Of a stretch of DNA of 64,000 nt, positions 23,651-36,228 are shown piece after piece. The notes below the pieces were generated by a model. The model was not told the origin of the DNA and searched no databases. It was given only the letters and a program-made list of their open reading frames with translations. Position 1 is the stretch's first letter. The number at the start of each line of letters is the position of its first letter. Origin of the DNA: Kudoa neothunni (lineage: Eukaryota; Cnidaria); assembly GCA_964304625.1 (NCBI GenBank), contig OZ199840.1, forward strand, positions 9,486,001 to 9,550,000, given 5' to 3'. Position numbers and translations under genes: made by a program.

Positions 23651-24775
23651 CGCTCAACATGAAAATCGCATATAAGATTTTTTAGAGCCGCTTTCGATGA
23701 AAAAAGTCGTAAAAAACGCTAAAAATAGGAAGCCACACGCTTCACAATAGTCAGGGAGTCTACCGTCAACATTTTTCAATAAAAGAATTAAAGAAATCTC
23801 AAGATATTTTTGGCTCGATGAAGTCCAAACAAGATCAACAAGGAGAGAAATTGATAAATTTTCTCTCATTCTATAGTTACGAAAAAATTCGGTAAAAACC
23901 CATAATTCTTTCTCCGAATCAAGACGTAATTTTTGTTGAGCAATTAGTTGCATTCCGTAGAAACATGTCTTTCAGACAATATATGCTCCTTAAACCACCG
24001 AAATAAGGATTAAAAATCTTTCTGTGAGTGGGTACAATTACAAAATATGTCATAAATATGTCGATATCTTGTTAAGGAGGTGAAAAGCTCGAACATTAAA
24101 TATTGGCGGGAATCTTGTATTGTCATTTTCCGAGTCATTGTTTGTTTGAAGAAATGTTGTCACAAACAACTTCTTCACATCAGTTCAACTTACCTCAAAA
24201 TTATTAGACAAAAAGTTGATGTATAAAGGAATCATATGACACAAAAATAGATCTGACTTCCTCTCGTCAATTAGTACAACGAATACAAATATATTGAACG
24301 GTTCACCGGAGAAAAAATCTGCATTGGTTTTGTGTTGCATTCAGAATCATTGGAGATGTGGATTCTGTTGATCGAATGTTAGCGTCTGTTTCTGTGCGTA
24401 AATACAACCGAAGATGGCCAATGATCTTATTCTACAATATGGTAGGTTCAACGGATTTTGAATATATAAAAATATAGTTGATTGGAAAATCAAACTTCGC
24501 TTTGGTTTATTGAAAGAAATTTCTGAAACATTATACCAGCTACTTATTGAGATTGAGAGAGACCCAAAGAACCATAAAGTTGGAAAAAGAAAACTCCTTC
24601 GTCTTAAATATCATAAAATGTTCCTAAAATGAATGACACGAAATATCGTTGTGATTTCGGTTGAAGAGAAAAGATAAAAAACATCGTTCGATTGTTCAGA
24701 TTGCCAAAAGTTTTGTTGACAACTCCAAGCAACAAATAAATGTCGTAACTTTGCTGAATAATTGATTATTTTACG
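23650..24775 (+). pseudogene. piggyBac-like transposase relic 2
   Basis: Plus-strand translations show a second, more common type of piggyBac transposase: WLDEVQTRSTRREIDKF, VEQLVAFRRNMSFRQYMLL, VTNNFFTSVQLTSKLL, KGIIRHKNRSD, then VDSVDRMLASVSVRKYNRRW. The order and spacing follow the family, but the frame breaks many times and the first two catalytic motifs are eroded. I could not find flanking TTAA repeats. It is clearly older than the element at 4792-7325 and from another subfamily. Confidence 0.75.
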
Positions 24776-25175
24776 TTTTGTTTATTTATACAAAAATATA
24801 TTTTTCATCGATTTTATCTCTGTGGTAAAAAAACTTAATCTTTTTATACTTTACGACTTCAAGCGAATGGCTATCGAAATGGATTAATTTAAAAATTTTA
24901 TACTATTTTGTTCCTAATTTTGACAATAGAAATGAATTATATTTAGCATATGTACATATTATTTTTTTATTAAATTCAACTAATAAAAATGCAGGTCCGC
25001 CAGACCCAAAAGCCCTTATAAGATAAACACTTTTTTGGATTAAACTTTCATGTTTTCCTTTTTTAACTTAAGTAAAATAATCATTTAAAAAAAATTTAAT
25101 TTATGGTAACCAAAATCAAAGTTAAAATAAGATAAACTTCCATTCGGGGTCCAATAGACTCTAAACTCTTTAGAA

Positions 25176-25744
25176 CAGGAGTTCTCAACCGAGGGTGAAT
25201 TTTTAATAACGGAGGGTAAATTAAGTAACATCAAAATTAGATAGGCTGATTTTTTTGCATAATGAGGTTAATGACGTAAGTACTTAAGGATTTCTACGGA
25301 ATTATATTATCCAGAGCTATTAAGATCAATAAAGAATTGGCAGAAATGCTTAAAATGTTTTTAGGAATAAGTATTTAACAACTTTTTATAAAAATATAAT
25401 CAGTATCTTTCATTTATGTCTAGTTTATCTTTTAGTGATATAGTCGAATAATAAATAATAATACTTAAAGTGACTATTTGCATGCTAAATAATATTAGGT
25501 ATCACTAATTTAATTTAGAAAAGTATAGAAAATTAAGTTTTTAGACAGTTTATGAGAAAAATAGTCATTGCACAAGCGTACATGCCTTTTATGATTAAAA
25601 TTAACCCCATAAGTAGCCACTGCCATAGCTAACGTATTATAAAATCTTAAAGTAAATATGAATTTGGCTTTCAACTTAAAGGGAAATTTCATATTTACTA
25701 TTAAGTCGAATGGGTAAATTTAGAATAACCGCTGGGAATCCCTG
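25176..25744. mobile_element. hAT MITE, non-autonomous
   Basis: This 569-bp element begins CAGGAGTTCTCAACCG and ends CGCTGGGAATCCCTG. Flanking eight-base sequences CTTTAGAA (25168-25175) and CTTCGGAA (25745-25752) agree at 6 of 8 positions. The left end fits the CAG-x3-TTCTCAACC terminus of hAT families. No coding sequence is seen inside. The repeats have diverged, so it is older than the copy at 21691. Confidence 0.7.
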
Positions 25745-26244
25745 CTTCGGAAGATTAATAAATATCGATTTCGTAAAATAGTTCAGAATTTATTGATTAA
25801 TCTAAAATTAACTACACAATTATGGTTTGTTTTTAGAAAATTGAAGAGAACAGGTACTCTATATTACAGGGATTATAAACTTGAGCTTAAATGACTAACC
25901 AATGGGCTAAAAAAGACACTGAGCGAGATCAATAAAAGGCGATAATTCTTTATTTAAATCATAATATCGATTTCTATCCAAAATCTCCCCTCAACATCAT
26001 TCTCAATAATAGATTTAAAAATGTTGAATGGGCCAGAAAGTGCTGAGTTTGACAGCTAAAAGTATATACCACTACAGAACTTTTGCTCGTCCTAATTTTT
26101 CAATCCGCTCCTTTTTTACTCTAAAGAGCTAATATAACAAAATTCTATACTTATAATTATAAAAATACCCAATTTATCGCTGTGAAAAATCTGTGTAATT
26201 TAAAAATTAATCGATACCTGTCGTTCTCATAATGTTCCCACCCT

Positions 26245-26322
26245 TACTATTTATTATTATTATTATTATTATTATACGTATTATTATTATTATTTATTAT
26301 TATTATTATTATACGTATTATA
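26245..26322. repeat. TTA/ATT microsatellite
   Basis: Two runs of about 8-11 ATT units are each followed by ATACGTATTA, so the whole array looks like a duplicated unit of about 38 bp. It lies about 420 bp upstream of CHMP2A. Confidence 0.9.
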
Positions 26323-26745
26323 TGTAGTATGAGCGAACATATTTTTCACTTATAATACTCATAATTTATAATAATTAAGAAAAAGGCATGCAACATACAA
26401 AAAACAGTCATATTTAATGAGATTCTCCTTAATTCGGACGCAGGTAACAATAAAACAGAAAATCTTCAATAAAAATGATATTTTTCATGTTTATCAAAAT
26501 TGAATCAACCTACCATGACAATAATTAAGAAAATGCTATTCTTTACACCATTTGATTATTTGAACAATCAACTGAAGGATTTACGAATCACAAGTAAACA
26601 CAAAGTTGGCAGTATTTTGAAGTTATGCGCAGGCAGGCACTAGACTTTATCCCCTCCAAGTAATAAACAATATTTCGAGTATTCTCACAGTAGGTTGCGT
26701 CTAGATAAAAATTTCCTTGTATTCAGTCGAATTTTTCCAAAAAAT

Positions 26746-27794
26746 ATGTCTTTTTTATTTGGAAAGAAAAAAACACCCCAACAAATGCTCAGAGCCAATC
26801 AAAGAGCATTGAATCGAGCTATTCGGTATGATGGCTGTTAAATATGCGCACTTTTAATTTGAACAAATCTAGTGAGCTTGATCGAGAGCGCACTCGAATG
26901 GAAAATCAGGAAAAAAAGGTCATAGTTGATATCAAGAATATGGCCAAACAAAATCAGATGGAAGCGGTTAAAATTATGGCGAAAGATTTGGTTAGAATTA
27001 AACGTTTTGTGCGTCAATTCATTCTAATGAGAGCCAACCTTCAGAGTGTTTCACTTAAAATTCAGGCATATTCATAGATTCAACTTTGAAATAGATTTCA
27101 CAACTACTGTTGTTATTGTAGACACTTAAATCTACCAATGATATGTCGATGGCGATGAAAGGAGTTTCAGTTGTATGATTTTCGATTTATTCATCCTCGT
27201 GTTGATTGACTTTTGGGTCGATCATTAAATAGGCGATGAAACGTATGAATAAACAAATGAATTTGTCTAGTACTCAAAAAATTTTGATGGAATTCGAAAA
27301 AGAAGTATCCTTGTTGTTATTAGTTGTTTAATGTATTGATTTAAACCACTTTGATTTAGTCTGAAATTATGGAAGCCAAAGGTGAAATGATGGAAGACAC
27401 CATAGATACAGCCATTGGCCAAGAAGAAGATGATGATGAATCCGAAATGGTTGTTAGTAAATTGCTGAATGAGCTGGGAATATCTTTAAACCAAGAAGTA
27501 ATTACTAATTTTGAAATTGATTTTAAATTAACTTTTTGTTGTAGATTTCGGCTATCCCTGCGGTCAACAATGGTACACAACAACAAACGAATCATGAGAA
27601 ACAAAAAACCGCTCTTCCAGTTAGTTCAAATGCTGTATCATCTAAGGATGATAAAAATGCGGTTAATACATCTGATTTGGACGAACTTGAAGCAAGGTAT
27701 ATTTGTGTTTTGTTTTGTTTTATTGCTTATTGTGTTGTTTTTTTGATTTAGACTCACACGTCTCACCAATTACGATCAACATAATAATAAATAA
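26746..27794 (+). CDS. CHMP2A: Charged multivesicular body protein 2A (ESCRT-III, Vps2)
   Basis: CHMP2A polymerises with CHMP3 on membranes during endosomal sorting, cytokinesis and membrane repair, and recruits VPS4. Seven exons (26746-26825, 26873-27065, 27122-27172, 27233-27304, 27360-27497, 27545-27696, 27752-27794) give 242 residues, against about 222 in human. The start MSFLFGKKKTPQQMLRANQR matches the amphipathic and basic N-terminus. RIKRFVRQFILMRANLQSVS is the conserved alpha-1/2 hairpin, and DDDESEMVVSKLLNELG is the acidic alpha-4/5 region. The tail ELEARLTRLTNYD is the MIT-interacting motif that binds VPS4. Introns are 47-60 nt. The second (27066-27121) starts with GC instead of GT. 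Exon lengths sum to whole codons, and no defect is seen. Confidence 0.97.
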
Positions 27795-28645
27795 TATCAC
27801 TCTGCTTGTCACTTTTCTCGTTTTTATATTTTGATTGTGCTTGAGTTATCCAACATAGTTGCATTTTATGAATAAACTTTGACTTCCCCATAACTTTCTG
27901 TATTATTATGACCATATATTATTTGTTGAATGTCTCGTTTGTTATGGTGCGCTATAATATGTTATTCTGTGTTGTGTTATTGAATTAGCTATTAGGCAGT
28001 TGTATGTTTTAGCCAGAATTGCAGTTTATAACTTAAATTATTGAATCTTCTTGTTTAACTTCCAAGCACGTCAAAATCGCCTAGCTTAGCTATCACGTCG
28101 TTTTTGGGGTCCAATGGAGCCCATTTTCTTGTTGGTTATTCTAATTTATAAAAGATCGTTTATACGCTGTGTTTATAAAATGTAACGAATACACATTAAA
28201 TATAATAATAAGAATGAAATATAGGATAAATATTTTTTGGTGTATACAATAGATTATAAAAATTTCTCTTTGGATGATAGTCGCACAATTTGATCCAGCG
28301 ACCCTCCCTCTAGAATTTCTTTTCTTCACTGTTTTTTCTCCGGCTAGATTTGTTCTAAAAACCCCATCTTTATATATTTGAGCTTAAAAGGTATATATCG
28401 ACAGTAATTCCTTTAAATCACGCCTATGACATAAATAGATATTTTTTATTATTATTAATGCATTTGATATAAATAAATTTTTAAAAGATCGTCTATATAA
28501 AATGGGTTTGCAATTTTCACAAACATTATGTGTTATCAATTAAATTCAATAAAATAATTCTCGAACGATTATGCAATATATATATCTCAATTAAGAATGG
28601 CAAAAAATAAATAATTAATTGAACAATTTAAATCTTTTTAAATTA
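27795..28645. other. Intergenic, nothing recognised
   Basis: This is AT-rich sequence downstream of CHMP2A. I found no exon-like segment, transposon end or RNA gene. Confidence 0.5.
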
Positions 28646-29193
28646 CAGTCGTACCTCGATTATCCGGAAACCTAAGTAACTATTTAATCATTTTTCTGGA
28701 TAAAACTACCACCCATCACCGTACGACATATACTCTGTAGCATATATACCAATGCAATATTCAAAAAAAATATTTCTAGGTTATTTATTAATAAATTTTT
28801 TGTTTAACACTTAAGTTAAGCATCCAGTTTTTATATACATTTGTGCTATATCTAAGCGTATGCTTTTGTGTATATTAAACAAAAATTAATTATCAATTAT
28901 TTAAAAAAATAGGTTACTCCTCTGTAGACGTGTAAAAACTGCCATAATTATGTACTGTTTTTCCTTCAAGTCTCCATATTCTTAGTTAATAGCTATGTCA
29001 ATATTTTTAATTTAAATGGCAGAAGTTAAAATATTTTACTTAATAAATAGTAAAAAATTGTTTATAATTCAAGTAAACAATCCATTAAGTAGAAATAAGA
29101 AAAAATACGAGCACAAGACATTGTTTATGCTCGCTATCTGGAAAGAAAATCGACGACCCCAAATTTTCCGGATAATCGAGATTTTTATACCTA
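28646..29193. mobile_element. pogo/Tigger-type MITE
   Basis: The left end reads TA|CAGTCGTACCTCGATTATCC. The 16-base core CTCGATTATCCGGAAA (28655-28670) recurs exactly inverted at 29165-29180. Fragments of this kind with TA target sites are typical of pogo-like MITEs. The element is about 550 bp and has no transposase. The outermost bases on the right have drifted, so the right boundary is approximate. Confidence 0.75.
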
Positions 29194-30503
29194 TAAATAA
29201 TAAATGCATTCGAGAAAAAATTAAAAAATATATATTTTATGATGATAATGTTATTTAAAAGAATGGTTTATACAAACAACTCGATTTTTTCTGACATTAC
29301 GTGCGTTCTTGTTGATCAACTGTACGATCGACCGGAGTATAAAATGCTCCCATAATCATGAATAATAAGTATTCCAAGGAATACTTATTATAATTTTAAA
29401 TAAAATTAAAAAATAATTAATAAATGCCTGGAGGTTGTTCTTAGGGGGTTTAAATTTCCTGCGTTAAGTCATGGGTCTTATCTCTGACTTATACAGGATA
29501 TTTATTGGAGATTAAAAATGATGAGAGAGATTTATCATGTAGTACAAGAACAACAATTTAATTCATTAATAAATATATAATTATGTATTTTATCATTTAT
29601 ATCCGTGCTTTAACCCCTCCAATTTTAGGATTAACCTAATTCTTGAGAAAAAATTCATAAATTGGGATTATTTTATCGTTTATTTTCTTATTAATGCTTA
29701 TTGACTGATTTTATTTTACTTAATTTTATATTCGAGGCTGCAATGTTTTCTTACAAAATTGGTATTTCATTTTCAATTCTAGTTTTTAAAAATCCTCATT
29801 CAAAATAGTATTTTATTTATAAAAATATAATATTTTAAACCATTTTTATAGTAGGAACAGAATAACTAATATTATATTATTAATAAATGGGCTCCTAGGA
29901 AAATCGTATATCTTGGGTGAGACACGGGATCAAAATGATATTATTAGGAGCATACATTATTTGACATTCTCCCCCCAAACGACTAATGACTAATCGTAAT
30001 ATATCTATTAGATAATGTTAATCGTGAAATATTATGATATTGAGGATTTTTCATAGTCCGCGATGCCAAATTAAATAAGAGAGTTATTTGAGCCGATTGG
30101 AATTCGAAAATGAGGAATTAATAAAAAATTATTTTTCTCAATTATTTCATGCCTATTATAAGTTTTTACAGGGAGAATTAATATACCTCTATTATCATAC
30201 CAATAAAAATATAATGTTAAAATTGTTATTTCATATTCCGCTAAATTCATCTAAAATATATATAATAAAATTATTTAATTCAACGTTTAAAGAGTTGTTG
30301 GTTAATAAATATCATCAACTTTAAATATGATCGATAAATTATCGAATAATTTAAATAATGATTAAATTATTATCAGATCTCAGTTTTTTGACAAATATAT
30401 CAATTTTAGACGTTCAGAATAACCGATAATTATTGAGATAACGTTCAAATCTAAAATAAAAAAGATAAATTTGGTATTCAACACTTGTCAGTTATTTGCC
30501 AAA
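29194..30503. other. Intergenic, upstream of integrin beta
   Basis: No gene is recognised in this AT-rich stretch. It contains a perfect short palindrome at 29362-29391 and should hold the integrin promoter. A 78-codon plus-strand frame at 30088-30324 is poor in conserved-looking residues and is probably chance. Confidence 0.45.
29362..29391. repeat. Perfect 14-bp-arm palindrome
   Basis: The left arm ATAATAAGTATTCC and the right arm GGAATACTTATTAT are exact reverse complements with a two-base spacer. It could fold as a hairpin in RNA or a cruciform in DNA. No function is known. Confidence 0.85.
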
Positions 30504-33500
30504 ATGCTAGCCGCGGTGCTCTTTGGTTTAATACTTTTTGTGGGTTCCGGTAATATTTATGTTAATATATTTATATACGCGCCAAATTTGAAGAGCATTC
30601 TACCTCTACAAACAAACAAAAGCAATGCCTCCTTTGTATATCACGATCAAATCGAAATTGGTGTGTAGATGGAGTAACCATTTCTACTAAAATCTCATAT
30701 TTAAATAATGGATATATATGTAGCGGAGTTCAAAGGAGGACCAATGTGTGTCAAATGAAACTAGCGAATGTATATCTTATGCTGAGAACAGAACTTTAGT
30801 AAACTTAAATGTATTAAAAAATTCAACAGTTTGATTACCTAAATTAAAATATTTTGGTTTGATTTTATATAGGTCCCACGAAAATCCACATCTAATTTGG
30901 ATATTAGAGATAAAACATTGTTAAAGTTTCCTCGGTTATCTCCACGTAACATTTGCTATGTTTCCACTGTAAATATTGCATATACCAAAGATAAACGTAA
31001 AAAAGTTAAAACTACTCATAACGTTTCTCTGTTTCGCATGGAAAAAATTCAAATATACTTTATTATTGATATATCCTTGGCAGGGTCAGTGTATTGGCAG
31101 CGAGCAAAAGCGTTAAGTTAATTTCGGATATTTTAATTTTTTCTAATTAAAATAAATAGTATCAGAAATAAGATCCTATCTGGCGGTTGAAAAAGGTATT
31201 GGCTTGTTGTATAATAAAGTCTACACGTCACAAAAGTATAATATTTTGATGATGATGATGATGATAATACTTGTTTGCCATTACATATCCTATATCCTAT
31301 CCCGTAGGACGGTATATGATTTTAAGAATTTAGTTGAAATAACTGAGGACAGTAACAAAATCGTAAGTGTTTAGGAATCCTCATTTGATTATATGGGTTA
31401 ATAGGAAAGAATCATTGGCGAACTAGATCAACAACCCAGACAGCAACATTCTACCGGGTTCAATACTCGCCAGAATGTGGCCATAGATACTATTATCCAA
31501 ACTATAATATGTGATAAAAAGGTTTTAAACATGCATGTATATCAACTTAATTCACCCATAATAGATCAACTGGGATAGCAGTGTCACAAGTAGGAAGTAT
31601 GTGGTTCTATTTTCCGACTCATTGCCATTGTCCGCGAGGAATCACCAGGTAAAACTAGAACTAAATATTGAATAGAAACTCAATAAATTTAACCTATAAA
31701 AACATACTCAGATGCCCATCTTCACGAAATATGAAGACTTAAAATGTGAAATATCAGACTTAGGACTATACAGAAATAAAGTAAAATAGTCGCATTATTT
31801 ATCTGCCAGTGTATACATTTGTATGTAATGCATAAAGAATATTGTTAACGATGATCGAATATTCCATTCGATTCTTATCAAAAATAGGGTTGAACTATTT
31901 GTGGCAACATCTAATCACACTGTTCAAACAATATATAAAGTATTATTTAAAATAATGTTTGTAAGGTTGAGTTTATAAATTTGAAGAAACTTTTACAATA
32001 CAATAATTATAACCTTGGAGAGGTGTTTATGTACAGCCCAACTTCCGCATTAATTCTCTCTTTTTCACAATTTATTAATGTGAGAAAAATTAAATTAATA
32101 TATTTTAAATAAAACATCTTTATTTTTATCCAAGAAAGCAAACCAAGTGATAGTACTACCCCCACAAGACGATAACTATTTCTCTTTCAATGTGGTGAAG
32201 AAACAAATGTTTGATTTTTAATCATACAGCTGTTATAATATATAATTTTATAAATGTATATTGAATTTAGACCTCAACCCTGGGATTCTAACCTTGTTAG
32301 AATAACCATATCGATAGAAGTTATAAAGTGTTTACCGGGAAATCAACCCAAATTGTACTTACCATCTAACTATTAAAATATTTTAAGACTTGAGATTTTT
32401 GTTCAGATACGATATCATTTTTGCCGGTTTTGGAGCTATAAAAATGGTGCTGAATACTTTCTATTGTTCATGCGACTGTGAAAATCCCGATCATTATACA
32501 TACGTAAAAAATTATTATTTGGTTTTGAATAGGAAATTACTATATTTTTCTTATCTGTAGAAAATACTCAGTGAATTGTGCTCACTGAATGGAGACCATA
32601 TTTGTGGGCATTGTAGATGCAATCTACACAGGTAAACAAATATTTGGCGCCAATTTAGTTGGATAATTTTTAGTTCGGGGGAGAAATGCGACACACTTAA
32701 TGATAATTTACTAGAAAAAGGTGACAACAATTTATCAAAACATTGTGATGACATCAGCGAGCACAATTATGGCATTCAAAGTTATCTAAATGAAACAACA
32801 GTTTTGAGTAATCCTTGAATACTTGACGTGTTACTAAGAAATGCTCTTAATTAAACAGATAACTGTAATTTTCAACAATTCAAATCATTTATGCTAACCA
32901 GAAACTGTGTCGATCCTACCACCAACCAGGTTAAGCCACAAAATAATAGCAGTCTCTATTTTCATGGTTGTTAGAAATGTAATAACAAAGGAGAATGCCC
33001 GTATGGGAGGTGCGACTGCTTCGTGGGTTATACAGGGGAATTTTGCAACAAAATTGTAAATTAATAATAGTGTACACTAGAATTACTTAATTATCAATAA
33101 TATCATTGCTAGGATAAATATGAGCTTTGTGATAGGGTCACTGTGTGCGTCAAGGAAAAATACAAGTTAAATAATGAAACTAAGCTTATACCTATCACGT
33201 TAATCCAAAATGAATTTTGTTTATCTTTGAAAGAAACTGCGATTGATTCATTTGACAACAAATTTGACTGTTACTTTGATATACTTCCCTGTGTGCATAA
33301 GTATAGTGTGTTGATGAGTGAGGGCCGTTATTTTGTTAAACTTGATCGAAAAAATTGGAAACGTAAATTCGATTCGATAATTGATTATTAACATATTTGA
33401 AATAGTGTGTAGAACCATTCGTCACAGAGATATGATGATATTAGGGTATGTTGGTGCAACGATTGGGGTTTTGTTTACGACTTTTGTGGTGTACATATTG

Positions 33501-33539
33501 GCCAGCAAGAAATCAAAGGCGGTGTATCTATTGACTTAA
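30504..33539 (+). CDS. ITGB: Integrin beta subunit, divergent
   Basis: Integrin beta subunits pair with alpha subunits as cell-matrix receptors. Twenty exons separated by introns of 42-72 nt sum to exactly 683 codons, giving 682 residues; typical subunits have about 770-800. In order: signal peptide MLAAVLFGLILFVGS, a PSI domain (CLLCISRSNRNWC), the beta-I domain (IQIYFIIDIS, GIGLLYNKVYTS, IICDKKINWDSS, YVVLFSDS, VELFVATSNHT), the hybrid return (VRITISIEVIKC), CSCDCENP, and two I-EGF-like modules (CSLNGDHICGHCRCN, CNNKGECPYGRCDC; four are usual). A beta-tail-like part and the membrane helix ILGYVGATIGVLFTTFVVYIL follow. The metal-site motif DxSxS reads DISLA, the following acidic pair is VY, and PEGG is missing. 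The predicted tail is only about 12 residues without NPxY. A different last splice would lengthen the tail but still adds no NPxY. Confidence 0.9.
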
Positions 33540-36228
33540 TTTCTCACTACTCATGTCTATGTTTGAGAACATTTTACAAAATGCCTTTGTATTTAGCTCT
33601 TCAAATCAGAGTGGATGCCATTTTTACCCGAAACATTGCCCATCAGATTATTACATACTAAATCCGCCTCATGTGATGAGTTGATGTAATAGTTTAATCA
33701 ATAAATAAGACATAGTAAAGTTATTTTTTATTAGCATGTTAGAAAATTATTGTTTCTTTATTGATGGATCAATCACTTTAAAATATAAATTATTTATCAT
33801 AATGATTGGAGTGTTATACAGTAGGTAATCGATTATCTACTGTATTTCTGTTTTTTCCAATTTAAATATTATTAATACTGACATTCATTGAAATATTCTG
33901 ATCATTTATTGAGTTTATTATATGTCTCTCAATAGATTAAATTTATCCCTTCGCAGATTTCAGAAATGCGGGGGTTGTTTTCTGAGATGGAGTAAACTCT
34001 TTATTTATCAAGGATTGCAATTTTCGTAGCATAGACTGCTTTTTATATCTATAGATGATATAAAATTGATTTCACTTGCATATATATAATTTATTTGTTT
34101 AAACTATTAATGAATGTTTGAGACTTTATTACATTATACTAAAAAACAATGTATTTGGTTAGTTTTAGGATTTGTGATCTCAACCCAATCAAAAGAGTGG
34201 TTAGAACGTACATAACGTAACGTTTTTGGTAATGTAACTTATTTATTCGAGTCTAAAGCCAAATTTTCTAATAATATTCCAATATTCATTTTAGTTAATT
34301 ATAAATCAATATTATAATTTTCTTAACTGTTTCAACCCAAATTATGCCGTATAACATCATTTGATTAATCGCGTAATTTCTCATTTTCTGTCGTACTTAA
34401 AAGCTAATTATTCTCCGTATAAATATTATTTAAAAATGGTTTTATAAACGTTTAAACAATTTCATTATTTCTTAGGTTTCATATGTAGAAAAGTATGGAG
34501 AAAATTGTGTAATTGAAGCAGATTAATTTTGAATTATTGTATCGGTTAATAAAGGTAGTGTAAGCTTTTATGCAAAACTACCCAAATATATTTAATTATA
34601 AGTATTCGATACAATTTAAAAATAATATTTAATTCGAATTAGAAGCGACTGAAGACGCATTAATCAATAAACTGAACCGATTAATTCTTAAAGCAAAAAA
34701 ATAATAAAAATTATCTATTTTCTGCCAAAAGGCGCCTATATGCCCCACTTAGGTTAAGTTAGGACTTAAATCGCTAGATATTAATTAAATGGTAATTTGG
34801 AATAAAGATTTAGGAAAATCATAATATTTGAATCCATTTATTGAATTATTTCATGATCAAAGTTGATTATTTTAAATAATCCTCAATTATTATAGTTATT
34901 TGATCACATGATCAATTTATATTCGCAAATTATCTAAAATCATCAACTAGAAATAACTATATTTTTATTTATTATGCGTATAATAAATCTAAAGCTATTT
35001 TTGGATGTTGGATTTTCTCCATCCAAACCGACTTACCTCCGTCAAAACATAAAAAAAACTAGATGCTGAGAGAATTTGTTAGATAACTTAAGCATGTTTC
35101 TATAAACATTAAAATACCCACAAGAATTTATTTTTTGGGAGTCATTAAAATATTTATCTTACAATAAACAAACCAATATATTAATGTCGTTTATAATTAA
35201 TATAAAAACATTTGATTATTATTAATTGGATTAGAAAAAAAAATTTTAAGAAAAAAGCCAACAACTGCATCATATAATCATAAAAAATCTAATCCGATAT
35301 ATATTTGTAGTATTTCGTGAATCCGTATAAATCCAATTACAAAGGTTCGTTGTTGATCGACCAAGGGCGAATATTCTAGTTTTAGAATATTTATTATTAG
35401 AATGTGCGAATAATATAAACTAGAGAGTAGATATTTTTTTCGAGGAGATTAATTAACACTGCTACCACATGTACATCAAATCCTGCAACATACCAAGCTA
35501 AATGATATTTTTTTCTATTATATTTTAAGGCGATTAGTACATTGACTTAATAAATTATATTATCCAATCCTGTTTGATTATCTAAATATTAGAGGGCTCA
35601 CATCAAATATTTTTTTCACATTATCAACATATGTATTTTAGATTATTAATATTCGGCGGAAAATCCATCATATAAATGTTTCTAATAATTTATAATTATC
35701 CGAGTTTTACGAAGTATGGAATAGAATGAACGAACAAAATTCATTGAGATTATAATCACATTTATTGGTTTTTCTCTCAAAATTCTATCCAAAACAAAAC
35801 TAATTAAATTTTTTCAGACCTACTGATTTCATTAACTTTCGACTCCCTCCATTTTTTACATCCAAAGTTAACTACTGAGATTGTTTTCGAGAAAGCAAGA
35901 TAAAAAAAGTAACTATATCAAAAACTTTATTAATATTAAAGCTATATTATATTTTCATATTCAAAATTTGTTCATTTTGTGTATGAAAATAATATTTAAA
36001 CGGCGCCATATCAAAAATAGTACAATAAAATATTTAAAATTTCATTAAATCGTGCACATATAGAAAGAAAAAAACTATGTATATACTAAAAAATAACATA
36101 AGCAAACCATTAGATTTAAAGTAGTTCAACGGGATTCGTTAACAAGTAAGCAACTACGAAAAGTGTCAATAATATAGTTGATAAGAACCAATAAAGTCTC
36201 ATTGACAGTGAGCTCTTGTCAGTATAGA
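33540..36228. other. Intergenic, nothing recognised
   Basis: This 2.7-kb AT-rich stretch lies between the 3' ends of integrin beta and Arp3. It contains a near-perfect palindrome at 33816-33845. No exon-like segment with paired splice sites and no transposon termini were found on either strand. Confidence 0.5.
33816..33845. repeat. Near-perfect palindrome
   Basis: The arms ATACAGTAGGTAATC and GATTATCTACTGTAT match at 14 of 15 positions with no spacer. The outer part, ACAGTAGGT, is also how the inverted-repeat element at 42696 begins, so this may be two fused copies of that terminus. Confidence 0.75.

Noticed and set aside
26245-26322. CRISPR-like repeat array
   Set aside because: It is a simple ATT microsatellite with one longer-period duplication; there are no unique spacers, and the genome is eukaryotic.
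32930-32974. In-frame stop in the last I-EGF part of integrin beta
   Set aside because: A GTTAAG...TTGTTAG intron of 45 nt removes it and keeps the frame.
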